A stretch of DNA of 64,000 nt from Allobacillus saliphilus (GCF_018138385.1 NZ_JAGSIE010000005.1:1-64000); one strand, 5' to 3'. Positions 9,132-18,343 are shown, counted from the stretch's first letter. The notes: generated by a model not told the origin, from the sequence alone. A program made the numbers and translations.

Positions 9132-10835
9132 ATGAGGTACCGATTAACACTTTTTCTTACTTTCATGCTAGCTATTACACTCGTGTTGGCAGCTTGTAGC
9201 GGAGATGAAGATGAATCCGCTGAAGAAGTAGATGCTACAGAATCGTCCGAATCAGATGGTGAAGAAACTGATGGATCAGAAGGTGAAGGTGATTCTGAAG
9301 CTTCTGGTGAAAGTGCAGGAGACCAAGTTCTTGTCTTTGCACGTGGAGGAGATTCAGAAAGCTTGGACTACGCAAGTACAACAGATGGAGAGTCCTCTCG
9401 TGTAACAAAGCAAATTTATGAGAGTTTGCTTGATTTTGAAAAAGATTCTTTTGAAGTAAAAGCAGGACTTGCACATGATTGGGAAGTTAGTGATGATGGG
9501 TTAACCTATACATTCATGCTTGAAGAAGGCGTAACTTTCCATGATGGAACAGATTTCAATGCTGAAGCAGTTAAGACGAATTTTGAGCGTTGGGCTGATC
9601 CAGATCATGAATTTGCCTTTACGGATGATGGATATGTTTATTCTATGTATGGAACGATGTTCGGTGGATTCAAAGGAGATGAAGGTCATGTGATTAAAGA
9701 GATTAACGTCGTCAATGACCATGAAATCGAATTTGTACTTAATCAACCGTTAGGGTTTTTCCTGCAAAACATGGCAATGAGCTATTTTGCAATTACATCG
9801 CCAGCAGCTTTAGAAGAGCATGGCGCATCGATTAACGAAAATCCTGTAGGAACAGGGCCGTTCAAATTCGTAAGCTGGAGTAAAGATGATTCAATTATTC
9901 TCGAAAAGTTTGAAGATTATCGTAAAGAGGGCCTACCTAAATTAGATGAAGTCATTTTCCAAGTAATCCCTGATAATGCAGCTCGCTTAATTGCACTGCG
10001 CTCAGGTGAAATTGATATTATGGATGGCTTAAATCCAGATGATGCGGCTGGAATTGAACAAGAAGAAAGCCTCGTGTTGCATACGAGAGCAGCCAATAAC
10101 TTTGGCTATCTAGGATTGAATACACAAAAAGCACCGTTGGATGATCCATTGGTTCGTCAAGCGATTAACCACGCAATCGACCGCTCTGCTATTGCGGAAG
10201 CTCTATACGCTGGATATGCTCAACCAGCTGTAAACCCAGTACCTCCTGGTTACCTTGGGTATAACGATGAGCTTGAACTATATGAGTATAATCTTGATAA
10301 ATCGAAAGAGTTACTTGCAGAAGCAGGTCATGAAGATGGTTTAGAGATTGAGTTATGGACAATGCCAGTTGCACGTCCGTATATGCCGGACCCTGAAACC
10401 GTCTCAGAAATTATTCAAAATGACTTAGGTGAAATTGGTATAACTGCTAAAATTGTGCGAGAAGAATGGGCACCTTACCTGGAAAAAACAGCAGCGGGTG
10501 AACAAGAGCTTTATATGCTTGGTTGGTCTGGAACAAATGGAGATCCGGATTACTTCTTAAGCAGTCTATTGCACGGCTCTAACGCAGGCTCTAGTAACCG
10601 TTCCTTCTATGAAAACGACGAAGTAGATAAGTTGCTCGATCAAGCGAAGCGAGCTGTCGATCAAGAAGAAAGAGCAGATTTGTACAAGAAAGCTCAAGAA
10701 ATCATCTATGAAGAATCACCAATGATTCCACTCGTTCATTCCGAACCAGTGTTAGCTACTTCAAGCGATGTTAAAAATTATGTACCTCACCCTTCAACGA
10801 GTGAATCATTAGCAGAAGTAGAATTAAATCGTTAA
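9132..10835 (+). CDS. appA: Oligopeptide-binding lipoprotein (AppA-like)
   Basis: Extracellular solute-binding protein of the SBP_bac_5 family, 567 residues, which captures peptides for AppBCDF. It has a signal peptide with lipobox VLAAC (C21 lipidated). An acidic Asp/Glu/Ser-rich linker follows (about 23-65), then the binding domain with motifs such as YTFMLEEGVTFHDG and GTGPFKF. The ribosome site AAAGGGGG precedes the ATG. A hairpin directly after the gene may raise its mRNA level relative to appB and appC. Confidence 0.9.
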   Translation: MRYRLTLFLTFMLAITLVLAACSGDEDESAEEVDATESSESDGEETDGSEGEGDSEASGESAGDQVLVFARGGDSESLDYASTTDGESSRVTKQIYESLLDFEKDSFEVKAGLAHDWEVSDDGLTYTFMLEEGVTFHDGTDFNAEAVKTNFERWADPDHEFAFTDDGYVYSMYGTMFGGFKGDEGHVIKEINVVNDHEIEFVLNQPLGFFLQNMAMSYFAITSPAALEEHGASINENPVGTGPFKFVSWSKDDSIILEKFEDYRKEGLPKLDEVIFQVIPDNAARLIALRSGEIDIMDGLNPDDAAGIEQEESLVLHTRAANNFGYLGLNTQKAPLDDPLVRQAINHAIDRSAIAEALYAGYAQPAVNPVPPGYLGYNDELELYEYNLDKSKELLAEAGHEDGLEIELWTMPVARPYMPDPETVSEIIQNDLGEIGITAKIVREEWAPYLEKTAAGEQELYMLGWSGTNGDPDYFLSSLLHGSNAGSSNRSFYENDEVDKLLDQAKRAVDQEERADLYKKAQEIIYEESPMIPLVHSEPVLATSSDVKNYVPHPSTSESLAEVELNR

Positions 10836-10847
10836 TAAAATGAATAG

Positions 10848-10878
10848 GGCAGTAGAAAGCCTCTACTGCCTTTCATTT
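10848..10878 (+). terminator. Hairpin between appA and appB
   Basis: GGCAGTAGA (10848-10856) pairs with TCTACTGCC (10862-10870) and is followed by TTTCATTTTTA. The imperfect T tract fits partial termination, common after binding-protein genes in ABC operons. Confidence 0.7.
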
Positions 10879-10916
10879 TTATTTAAATGATACATAGAAA
10901 GGATTGAGGCGAAGAC

Positions 10917-11918
10917 ATGCTAGCATATACATCCCGTCGCTTACTTATGCTTGTTCCAGTGCTTTTTGGAATGACAGTCATTACGTTTTCAATCATTCAT
11001 TTGATACCTGGAAACCCAGCTCAAACTATTTTAGGTGAAACAGCAACCGAAGAGGCCATATCAAATTTGGAAGAAACGATGGGACTAAATCGAAATTATT
11101 TCATTCAATATACAGCATATGTAGGTGATTTGCTTCAAGGCGACCTAGGTACTTCCCTCAGAACAAAAGCAAGTATTACCACCGAAATCGGACCTCGATT
11201 GGCTGCAACGATGGAATTAACTTTCTTTGCCATGATATTTGCCGTTTTTATTGGAATTAATGCAGGAATTATTAGTGCGTGGAAACAAAATTCATGGTTT
11301 GATTTTTTGGCAATGGTCTTCGCCTTAGTTGGTGTTTCCATGCCTGTTTTCTGGTTGGCGCTTATGGAGCAATGGTTATTTGCTCAAGAGCTAGGGTGGT
11401 TGCCGGCATATGGTAGACAAGAAAGTCGCAATCCGATTGATCCGATTACACACTTTTATGTTATAGATTCCATATTACACATGGATATGAAGCAATTAAT
11501 TACAACCTTGAAACATCTAGTTCTTCCAAGTATTGCTTTAGGAACAATTCCGATGGCAATCATTGCGAGAATGACCCGGTCAAGTATGCTCGAAGTGATG
11601 AAGTCAGATTATGTCAGAACAATTAGAGCAAAGGGGTCAGGGCAATTTTTAGTTATTTATAAACATGCTTTAAAAAATTCCATAATTCCTGTTTTAACGG
11701 TCATTGGTTTACAGGTAGGTGTCTTGCTCGGAGGCGCAATTTTAACTGAAACCATTTTCAGTTGGCCAGGAATTGGACGGTATGTATATGAAGCAATTAA
11801 TTACCGAGATTATCCTGTCATTCAGTCAGGTATTTTGGTCATTGCATTTTTGTTTGTCATTATAAATTTAGTTGTTGATTTGCTCTACGCATTTATTGAT
11901 CCAAGGATTAAATATTAA
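10917..11918 (+). CDS. appB: Oligopeptide ABC importer, permease (AppB-like)
   Basis: Membrane permease of 333 residues, DppB/OppB type, with six predicted helices. The EAA loop that contacts the ATPases lies near residues 215-240 (MKSDYVRTIRAKGSGQ). It forms the pore with AppC. GAAAGGATTGAGG lies upstream and the product starts MLAYTSRRLLMLVPVLFGM, typical of the subfamily. appC begins 12 bases after its stop. Confidence 0.9.
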   Translation: MLAYTSRRLLMLVPVLFGMTVITFSIIHLIPGNPAQTILGETATEEAISNLEETMGLNRNYFIQYTAYVGDLLQGDLGTSLRTKASITTEIGPRLAATMELTFFAMIFAVFIGINAGIISAWKQNSWFDFLAMVFALVGVSMPVFWLALMEQWLFAQELGWLPAYGRQESRNPIDPITHFYVIDSILHMDMKQLITTLKHLVLPSIALGTIPMAIIARMTRSSMLEVMKSDYVRTIRAKGSGQFLVIYKHALKNSIIPVLTVIGLQVGVLLGGAILTETIFSWPGIGRYVYEAINYRDYPVIQSGILVIAFLFVIINLVVDLLYAFIDPRIKY

Positions 11919-11930
11919 GGGGGTATGAAA

Positions 11931-12860
11931 ATGCATAAAGAAGAAAAACAAGACAACCAACAAGTTATTGCCAACCAACCAAATAAGAAATTTAATCTGG
12001 ATGCAGATGAAATCGAAGAAACTTCCCCTTTAAAAGAAACATTACAACAGCTTATGAAAAACCGGATGGCTATTACTGGATTTTTGATTATAGTTTTCTT
12101 CTTGATACTAGGAATTTTCGCCCCTATTCTTACACCATATGGGTTTGAAGACCAAGATCCTGTCAATCGATTACTTACACCATCAGTAGAGCATTGGTTA
12201 GGTACGGATGATTTAGGTAGAGACATATTTACGCGAATTGCCTATGGAGCAAGAATCTCTCTATACGTTGGCTTTTTTGCAGTGATTGGCGCATTGATTT
12301 TTGGAACGTTACTAGGAATTTTTGCAGGGTATTTTGGTAGATGGATTGATATGCTCATCTCTAGAATATTTGATATTTTACTGGCTTTCCCTAGTATACT
12401 TCTTGCCATCGCTGTTGTCGCAATTCTTGGATCATCCTTGGAGAACGCGTTGATTGCCATTGCAATCATCAATATACCTATTTTTGGACGTCTCGTACGC
12501 TCAAAGGTTATCAGTTTGCGAGAAGAAGAATATGTTCTTGCTGCTAAAGCACAAGGAATGAAAAATGGCAGAATCATTATGTACCATATATTGCCGAACA
12601 GTTTAGCACCAATTATTGTGCAAGCTACTCTCGGATTTGGAACAGCTATTCTGGAAGCTGCAGCTTTAGGGTTTTTAGGATTAGGCGCTCAACCACCAAC
12701 ACCAGAATGGGGGAAAATGCTAGCAGATTCAAGAGACTTCCTTCAACTTGCACCATGGACGTTAATCTTTCCAGGAGTCTCGATTATGTTAGTCGTTTTA
12801 GGCTTTAATTTAATCGGTGATGGATTGAGAGATGCTTTAGACCCGAGAATGAAAAACTAA
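11931..12860 (+). CDS. appC: Oligopeptide ABC importer, permease (AppC-like)
   Basis: The second permease, 309 residues, DppC/OppC type. A cytoplasmic N-terminal extension precedes the first helix, followed by the family motif HWLGTDDLGRDIFTRI and an EAA loop (EEYVLAAKAQGMKN). The ATG at 11931 is preferred because TAAGGGGG ends seven bases upstream; the ATG at 11925 is too close. It is the last gene of the operon. Confidence 0.9.
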   Translation: MHKEEKQDNQQVIANQPNKKFNLDADEIEETSPLKETLQQLMKNRMAITGFLIIVFFLILGIFAPILTPYGFEDQDPVNRLLTPSVEHWLGTDDLGRDIFTRIAYGARISLYVGFFAVIGALIFGTLLGIFAGYFGRWIDMLISRIFDILLAFPSILLAIAVVAILGSSLENALIAIAIINIPIFGRLVRSKVISLREEEYVLAAKAQGMKNGRIIMYHILPNSLAPIIVQATLGFGTAILEAAALGFLGLGAQPPTPEWGKMLADSRDFLQLAPWTLIFPGVSIMLVVLGFNLIGDGLRDALDPRMKN

Positions 12861-12923
12861 TTTTCATTTCGCAGAGTAAAGAAAGGTTAGTTTCTGAAGC
12901 AAGTAATATAGTCATTATCATGG

Positions 12924-12957
12924 GACGATCTTGATATGAATTGAGATCGTCTCTTTT
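12924..12957 (+). terminator. Terminator of the app operon
   Basis: GACGATCT (12924-12931) pairs with AGATCGTC (12944-12951) and is followed by TCTTTTA. It lies about 60 bases after appC and 70 bases before the insertion sequence. Confidence 0.7.
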
Positions 12958-13024
12958 ATAGCTTTTTTTAAGCATTTGTTAAAGTATAATGTTGTTATAT
13001 ATTTTAAAAAATGACCTCCAATCA

Positions 13025-14369
13025 GGTACCGTCAATAAGTTTGTGTAAAAAAGTAGGGTGATCCGGTGGAGGGTTATTTCCCCTCCTCGCTTTCGGTCTG
13101 AGATCCATAACGTTCCTCAAACATGGCGTGCAGTTCAGGGCTTGCTTCTTTGAACCCACGGAGTTTGCGCGTAGACCATTTGGTGTTGCATTCATCTGAA
13201 ACCAAATAAATCACCTTTTCCACGGCTTCTTCGGAGGGAAGACTGTTCATCGTTTTCAGACGTTTCTTGAACTCCTTCATGGTGCGCTCGATGATGTTTG
13301 TCGTGTAAATCATCGGACGGATAGAGGAAGGGTATTTCAGGAACGTGGTAAGGACGTTGAAGTCCTCCCTCCAGGACCTGGCGATTTTGGGATATTTCTT
13401 CTGCCAAGTTTCACAGAAGGCATCCAGCTGCTTTTCAGCTTCATCGTTACTGTTGGACTGATAGATAGCTTTCATGTCTTGACTGATCGCTGAGCGATCT
13501 TTCTGTCGGACCTTGTTCAGCGTGTTCCGTACTTTATGGACGACACAACGCTGCACATCAGCTTTCGGATAGATAGCTTTCATCGCTTCTTCCAGGCCTG
13601 GAAGACCATCGAAAATACCGAGAAGCACTTCTTCACAGCCACGACGGTAGATATCGGAGAGCACCTCCTCCCAGCCGAGGGAACTTTCCTGGCCACCGAC
13701 ATAGAAGCCGAGAATCTCACGATAGCCGTCTTCCGTGACACCAATGACGACGTATACGACTTCGTTAGCTACATCATCCCTGCGCAACTTCAGATAGGTG
13801 CCATCGAGATAAAGCACGGCATATCTTTTCTGAAGTGAACGTTCCTGCCAGGCACGGATATCTTCCATCACCACATCGGTGATGTTACTGATGGTACCTG
13901 GTGCGTAAGCGTGGCCAAGAATGCGCTCGAGGAAATTTCCGATTTCGCGCGTACTCATACCTTTCTGATACATGGTGATAATTGTTTCTCCCAACCACTG
14001 TTCATAACGCTGATAGGGTTGGAACACTTGTGTCTGAAACGCGTTTTCTCGATCTCGTGGCACCTGGAGGTCTTGGATGCGACCGTATTTCGTATCCAAT
14101 TGACGACCGTAACTGCCGTTCTTATAGTTTTTTAGCTCAGGATTTTCTTCGAAAAATTGATTCATCTCTTCCTTCATAATTGTTTCTAGCTTCTCTTGGA
14201 CGAAAGAGCGGACTAATTCGTCCAATTGATTTTCGAGGTTGTTTTGTCCTATACTTGTAGACATGAGGTAGGGCCTCTCCCTTCATGAGTTGATTTCGTT
14301 GTTTACTCTGAGGATACCCTACCTCTTTTTTTGTCTTCAAGAGTTTTACACAAACTATTGTACGTCATC
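13025..14369 (-). mobile_element. IS256-family insertion sequence (about 1345 bp)
   Basis: One full transposase gene is flanked by inverted ends sharing AGTTTGTGTAAAA (left from 13036; right, minus strand, from about 14357), the same ending as the IS256 family. Imperfect similarity continues outward to 13025 and 14369. Flanking octamers TCCAATCA (13017-13024) and CTCAATCA (14370-14377) share six positions and could be a decayed 8-bp target duplication. The element is visibly richer in G and C than its surroundings, so it looks recently acquired. The exact ends are a best estimate. Confidence 0.85.
13074..14264 (-). CDS. IS256-family transposase
   Basis: A DDE transposase of 396 residues, the full family length, with no interruption. 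The acidic triad is visible as D154 (LYLDGTYLKL), D219 (GIFDGLPGLEEA) and E326 (TTNIIERTMKEFKKR). The family signature around CVVHKVRN (about 240-247) is present. IS256 elements move by a copy-out route through a circular intermediate. It should be active if the ends are intact. Its base composition differs from neighbouring genes. Confidence 0.95.
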   Translation of the reverse strand: MSTSIGQNNLENQLDELVRSFVQEKLETIMKEEMNQFFEENPELKNYKNGSYGRQLDTKYGRIQDLQVPRDRENAFQTQVFQPYQRYEQWLGETIITMYQKGMSTREIGNFLERILGHAYAPGTISNITDVVMEDIRAWQERSLQKRYAVLYLDGTYLKLRRDDVANEVVYVVIGVTEDGYREILGFYVGGQESSLGWEEVLSDIYRRGCEEVLLGIFDGLPGLEEAMKAIYPKADVQRCVVHKVRNTLNKVRQKDRSAISQDMKAIYQSNSNDEAEKQLDAFCETWQKKYPKIARSWREDFNVLTTFLKYPSSIRPMIYTTNIIERTMKEFKKRLKTMNSLPSEEAVEKVIYLVSDECNTKWSTRKLRGFKEASPELHAMFEERYGSQTESEEGK

Positions 14370-14421
14370 CTCAATCACTCGGAAGTCATTTTGAATATAC
14401 AAATGATAAATCAACATTAAG

Positions 14422-14459
14422 TATATCAATTTATGATATATTTAATTTAGATATATCAT
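14422..14459. promoter_or_regulatory. Predicted PadR operator with three half-sites
   Basis: The half-sites TATATCA (14422-14428), TGATATA (14434-14440) and TATATCA (14452-14458) form two overlapping inverted repeats. The outer pair extends to a perfect 9-bp repeat, ATGATATAT (14433-14441) and ATATATCAT (14451-14459). The array ends 40 bases before the PadR start, as expected for autorepression. Confidence 0.6.
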
Positions 14460-14498
14460 TTAGTGATTTATTATGATAAAGGTTTAGAGGGTGATCGA

Positions 14499-14816
14499 TT
14501 GAAGGAAACGGAGCAATTAACAGAGTCAATGGCTTATATTATGGCTGCTTTGACAAATCCCAGACATGGCTATGGCATTATGAGCTTAATTGAGGAAACA
14601 ACAAACGGAGCTGTAACGATTGGACCTGCCTCCATGTACACAATTATTAAGAAATTATTAAAACAAGAATGGATCTATTTATATGATAAGTCAGATTCAA
14701 GACGCAAAACCTATATGCTTACTAATAAAGGGAGAAAAGTGTTGGAAGAGGATATCAAAATAAGGAAACAGATGATTGAATTAGCGGATACAGGATTGAG
14801 GGAGGGTGAAGAATGA
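14499..14816 (+). CDS. PadR-family transcriptional regulator
   Basis: A small winged-helix repressor of about 105 residues. After MAYIMAALTNPRHGYGIM come the helix-turn-helix and wing (TIIKKLLKQEWI, SDSRRKTYMLTNKG) and a C-terminal dimerisation helix. TTG at 14499 is chosen as start because GAGGGTGA precedes it; upstream sequence up to 14463 also reads open. It overlaps the next, broken gene by four bases (ATGA). PadR genes are often coupled to a DUF2812 gene, as here. The ligand is unknown. Confidence 0.85.
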   Translation: MKETEQLTESMAYIMAALTNPRHGYGIMSLIEETTNGAVTIGPASMYTIIKKLLKQEWIYLYDKSDSRRKTYMLTNKGRKVLEEDIKIRKQMIELADTGLREGEE

Positions 14817-15351
14817 GTCAAATAAAGTATATAACATCGGGTGGTTTAGCCTTTTCAGAGAATCAAGATATGGAAAAATTACGTCGGTATTCTTTGAAAG
14901 GTTAGCATGTCAGTGATTTTAAATTTATGGGTTATTCACTTGAGAGAGAGGTGAGAAGTCCGATTATATATATAGTATTGATTACCGTTGGTTAAAAGAG
15001 GATGAGAGAAAGGAGTACTTCGATTTCTTCTCGTCTGCCGAATGGACACATGTTACCTCAGAAGGAAATGTTCATTTATTTCGTGCACATCCCGGTACAA
15101 AACCGATCCATACTGACCGCGATTCTAAGGTTGAAAAGTATAAAAGTTCAAATAGATTAATGAAAAACTTAGCCATTCCATCTTTATTAATAACTGCATT
15201 TTCATGGGCCGGCGTGTTGATCACTACTGGAACATTAAAATCGATGTTTATCGTAATAGCTTTTATGCTCAGTGCAATATCTATACCAGCAGTTTGGACG
15301 GCAATCAAAACTTACAGTAACAGATGGAAAGTTAAGGAAGAAGGAGCCTAG
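14813..15351 (+). pseudogene. Broken DUF2812 membrane-protein gene
   Basis: Reading starts at 14813, overlapping the PadR stop. A TAG at 14903-14905 replaces what should be Trp in the family motif KGWHV. A further frame change occurs in the GA run at 14942-14951, where two extra bases fit. Downstream, the correct frame resumes with the DUF2812 hallmarks YIYSIDYRWL, WTHVTSEG and HLFRAHPGTKPI. Two membrane segments follow, ending at 15351. One nonsense mutation plus one frameshift mean no full product. The protein was probably the partner or target of the adjacent PadR regulator. Confidence 0.85.
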
Positions 15352-15529
15352 CAAGTTTAGGTTCCATCATACCATTCCTTTTACTATGCATTGCTGTTAT
15401 TATATTGTTTTTGCCAATGGTACAGGTTCAGCAGTTAATATTATAGCAGCAGGAGTAATTGGGGGCATAGTACTTCCGACAGCAATTTGGATCATCGTGT
15501 CCCTTTACCACAAAATAAGCGGGCATTAG
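15352..15529 (+). pseudogene. Membrane-protein remnant after DUF2812
   Basis: Two frames together look like one short membrane protein. One reads GSIIPFLLCIAVIILFLPM; after a frame change another reads GTGSAVNIIAAGVIGGIVLP and ends with WIIVSLYHKISGH at 15529. No start codon or ribosome site for a complete gene is seen. I do not recognise the family. It is probably a third gene of the PadR cluster that has decayed. Confidence 0.5.
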
Positions 15530-15726
15530 AAATTACTAAATTAGTTGCCTCATAAGCATTCGAGTTGATTGAGTGAAACGATTTAAAATAAGTCAATAAT
15601 GTGAATGAAAGAGAATTTATTTATTACAATTTTTCAAACGTTGCTTTTATGAGTCGAGTACAATGAAAAATTGTTGTATACTGAAGTAAATACGTAACAG
15701 ACAAAACTCCCGAGGTGAATTCAAAA

Positions 15727-16638
15727 ATGTGGGATAAACTACAAATATTTGGTTTCCAAGCACTTTGGAATCCATTAACGTTACTAATAACCATTTTATT
15801 AGGCTTATTATATTACTTATTTACCGGACCACTGAAAGAGAAGACAGGGTTAAAGGAGAGACCAAGTGGAAGGCAACAACTTTGGTTTTATCTAGCGCTT
15901 GCGTTATTTTATTTAATTAAAGGTGCTCCTTTATATATCATGTCCCATATCTTTCTGTCAGTCCATATGTTGCAAATGGTAATCTTTTACTTGATTATGC
16001 CTATGCTTGTGATCAAAGGGATTCCAGAAGAATGGTGGAGAAAAGTATTTAACAATCGCACCATTGGTCCGATTATGAATTTTTTCACCAAGCCACTAAT
16101 TGCGATCATTGTATTTCATGCAATGTTTTCGTTTTATCACTTACCTGTGATTCTGGATTTCTCCAAAACGAATAACTTTGTACACTGGAGCATTACATTG
16201 TTGATTTTTGTTGGGGCATTCTTTTTCTGGTGGCCATTAATGACACCATTTAAAGAGCGTGTGATCATTCGACCGCTATATAAAATCTTTTACATTTTCG
16301 GAAGTGGCTTATTGATTACACCGTCCTGTGCGCTAATCATCTTCGCTGATGCACCATTATATGCAACTTATTCACAACCGGATGCATTTATGAGCGCGTT
16401 GGCCTTATGTGTCCCTGTAGAAGTATTACAAGGTTTAAATCTAGGTGGACCACAAATCTTTATGAATGTTGATCTAGTGAATGACCAACAATTAGCAGGA
16501 ATTGTAATGAAAGTTTCTCAAGAATTTATTTACGGTGGCGTTTTAGCTGCATTGTTTTATGCTTGGTATAACAGTGAAAACAGAGGAATCGATCCATTGC
16601 CATCATCACAGCAAACCATCACACCAGAAAGAGGTTGA
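15727..16638 (+). CDS. ctaG: Cytochrome c oxidase assembly factor CtaG (caa3-type)
   Basis: A polytopic membrane protein of 303 residues in the caa3_CtaG family, required for active caa3 oxidase in Bacillus and thought to help form the CuB centre. Conserved features include YYLFTGPLKE near the start and histidine-bearing helices (HIFLSVHMLQM, FHAMFSFYHLP). The ATG at 15727 follows GAGGTG at 15712-15717. A weak promoter is possible at 15654-15682 (TCGAGT, 17 bp, TATACT). It is separated from ctaF by the app operon and IS. Confidence 0.93.
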   Translation: MWDKLQIFGFQALWNPLTLLITILLGLLYYLFTGPLKEKTGLKERPSGRQQLWFYLALALFYLIKGAPLYIMSHIFLSVHMLQMVIFYLIMPMLVIKGIPEEWWRKVFNNRTIGPIMNFFTKPLIAIIVFHAMFSFYHLPVILDFSKTNNFVHWSITLLIFVGAFFFWWPLMTPFKERVIIRPLYKIFYIFGSGLLITPSCALIIFADAPLYATYSQPDAFMSALALCVPVEVLQGLNLGGPQIFMNVDLVNDQQLAGIVMKVSQEFIYGGVLAALFYAWYNSENRGIDPLPSSQQTITPERG

Positions 16639-16644
16639 TTTTAA

Positions 16645-17094
16645 ATGCCATTTCTACCAACCATCAGTACATTCTTTATCATATTAAGTGCGATACTTGT
16701 GGCAATCGGTTGGATATTTATCGCAAAGAAAAAATATAAAGCTCATCGAATTACAATGATTTTAGCTTCTATATCAGCGCTGTCTTTTTTCATCCTATAT
16801 ATGTCACGTACGATCTTTATAGGAAACACAGCGTTTGGTGGTCCGGATGATATAAAAATCTATTATACGATTTTCCTAATTTTTCACATTTTCTTGGCTA
16901 CAACGGGAGGGGTTTTCGGAATAATTTCCCTTACGTTAGCATTTAAAAGAAAGATTACTAAACATCGTAAAATCGGACCTTATACAAGCATTATTTGGTT
17001 CTTTACAGCGATTACAGGTGTTGCCGTTTACTTGTTGTTATACGTTCTTTATGACGGTGGACACAGCACGAGCTTATTTAAAGCAATTTTCTAA
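16645..17094 (+). CDS. DUF420 membrane protein (YozB/CtaM-like)
   Basis: A 149-residue protein with four predicted membrane segments and conserved histidines (AHRITMI, FHIFLATTGG, KHRKIGPYT), typical of DUF420. A Staphylococcus member, CtaM, is needed for aa3 oxidase function, and the position six bases after ctaG supports a role in oxidase assembly here. The precise activity is not known. It ends the ctaG transcript. Confidence 0.8.
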   Translation: MPFLPTISTFFIILSAILVAIGWIFIAKKKYKAHRITMILASISALSFFILYMSRTIFIGNTAFGGPDDIKIYYTIFLIFHIFLATTGGVFGIISLTLAFKRKITKHRKIGPYTSIIWFFTAITGVAVYLLLYVLYDGGHSTSLFKAIF

Positions 17095-17110
17095 TACCAT
17101 AAGTGCTTAT

Positions 17111-17149
17111 CTCCAGGGAAAGACGTTTAGTCTCTTCCTGGAGTTTTTT
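17111..17149 (+). terminator. Terminator after the ctaG-DUF420 pair
   Basis: CTCCAGGGAAAGAC pairs with GTCTCTTCCTGGAG around GTTTA and is followed by six T. Confidence 0.9.
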
Positions 17150-17234
17150 AATTTAAACAAGCGTGAAGTAGTTCGAGTGTAATAGCGGTATTTGAAAATG
17201 TCGTACTAACTAAGTCACAGTCTTTGTTGCATAT

Positions 17235-17272
17235 AAAAACCTCAATTTAGTCATATAGGACTGAAATTGAGG
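17235..17272 (-). terminator. Terminator of the AI-2E-family permease gene
   Basis: CCTCAATTT-AGTC pairs with GACT-GAAATTGAGG. On the minus strand the stem is followed by TTTTTAT. Confidence 0.85.
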
Positions 17273-17284
17273 TCTTTAGTTAAC

Positions 17285-18343
17285 TTAAAATTTCACTTTA
17301 AACCGAATGATTCCTGCTTCACGAGCTGAGTTGAATAAGATGACAACTAATGGGCCAAGGAAGAACCCGACAAAGCCAATTAATTGTAAGCCCAGATACA
17401 TAGAGATTAATGTCGGTAGGGCACGTAAGCCGATGTGATGGCCCATCATTTTCGGCTCTATGATTCGGCGTATAGCGAGTAATATTACTGCTAATATGGA
17501 AAGTTGTATCCCCATGCCAATGTCTCCAATGATGAACATATATAATGCCCAAGGACCGAGAACAATGATAGAACCGATGATTGGAATTAAATCGACAAGC
17601 CAAATGATTATTGACATGATGATCGCAATCTCAGGTGTAATAAATAACAAACTTACTAAAGTAACACCAAGGATTATCAATGAAACGAGAAATTGTGCCT
17701 TAAAAAATCCGAGAAACACATGAGATAACCTGGCATTCATGTATTTCAGTTTTTCTTGAGACTCTTCAGAGAGGAATGAATAAACTTTATTTCGCAACAA
17801 TGGCAAGTCGAGCATAAACAAAAATAGCGCAATTAAATAGACGATTAAACCAACCAAAAATTCAGGTATTTTAACAAAAATTTGTGCGATATTATCGATT
17901 TCAATATATTCCATTAGTTGTGCTTGGAAATTATCAAAGTTTTGAATAGCTCGTTCTTCCACTTCTCGAATAAATTGAGGCGGCCAATCCTTCGTATACG
18001 ACTCAATATCTTCTCTTAAATCGACCAATACGTCTTCAACATTTGAAATATAAGATGGCGCGTTTTCAGCCATGTGTACGACCTGACCAATTGTTTTTAT
18101 CGTTGTATATGTACCGATTGTTCCGAGGAATAGGATAAAAACGAAAAAAACAATCAATACTGATGTCATTCTAGTTAACCGCAGTTTTCGCATGAAGAGA
18201 CGAATCAAAGGGTTTAAAACAAGAGCTGTCAGAAATGCTAGTATAAGAGGTATTGAGATTGGCAAGATAAAATATAAAAATAAAATGAAGAGAATAATGA
18301 GTAAAGCAATGATCCAATATTTTTTATTTAAATTTCTTACCAC
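17285..18343 (-). CDS. AI-2E-family (YtvI-like) membrane permease
   Basis: A 352-residue protein with seven to eight membrane helices and a large extracytoplasmic loop (about 85-155). The C-terminal block GLRALPTLISMYLGLQLIGF with FLGPLVVIL is typical of the AI-2 exporter/UPF0118 family. It most resembles the YtvI group, some members of which are annotated as sporulation integral membrane proteins. The start is GTG, about 12 bases after AGGGAG. The substrate is unknown. It is absent from the equivalent place in B. subtilis. Confidence 0.8.
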   Translation of the reverse strand: MVRNLNKKYWIIALLIILFILFLYFILPISIPLILAFLTALVLNPLIRLFMRKLRLTRMTSVLIVFFVFILFLGTIGTYTTIKTIGQVVHMAENAPSYISNVEDVLVDLREDIESYTKDWPPQFIREVEERAIQNFDNFQAQLMEYIEIDNIAQIFVKIPEFLVGLIVYLIALFLFMLDLPLLRNKVYSFLSEESQEKLKYMNARLSHVFLGFFKAQFLVSLIILGVTLVSLLFITPEIAIIMSIIIWLVDLIPIIGSIIVLGPWALYMFIIGDIGMGIQLSILAVILLAIRRIIEPKMMGHHIGLRALPTLISMYLGLQLIGFVGFFLGPLVVILFNSAREAGIIRFKVKF

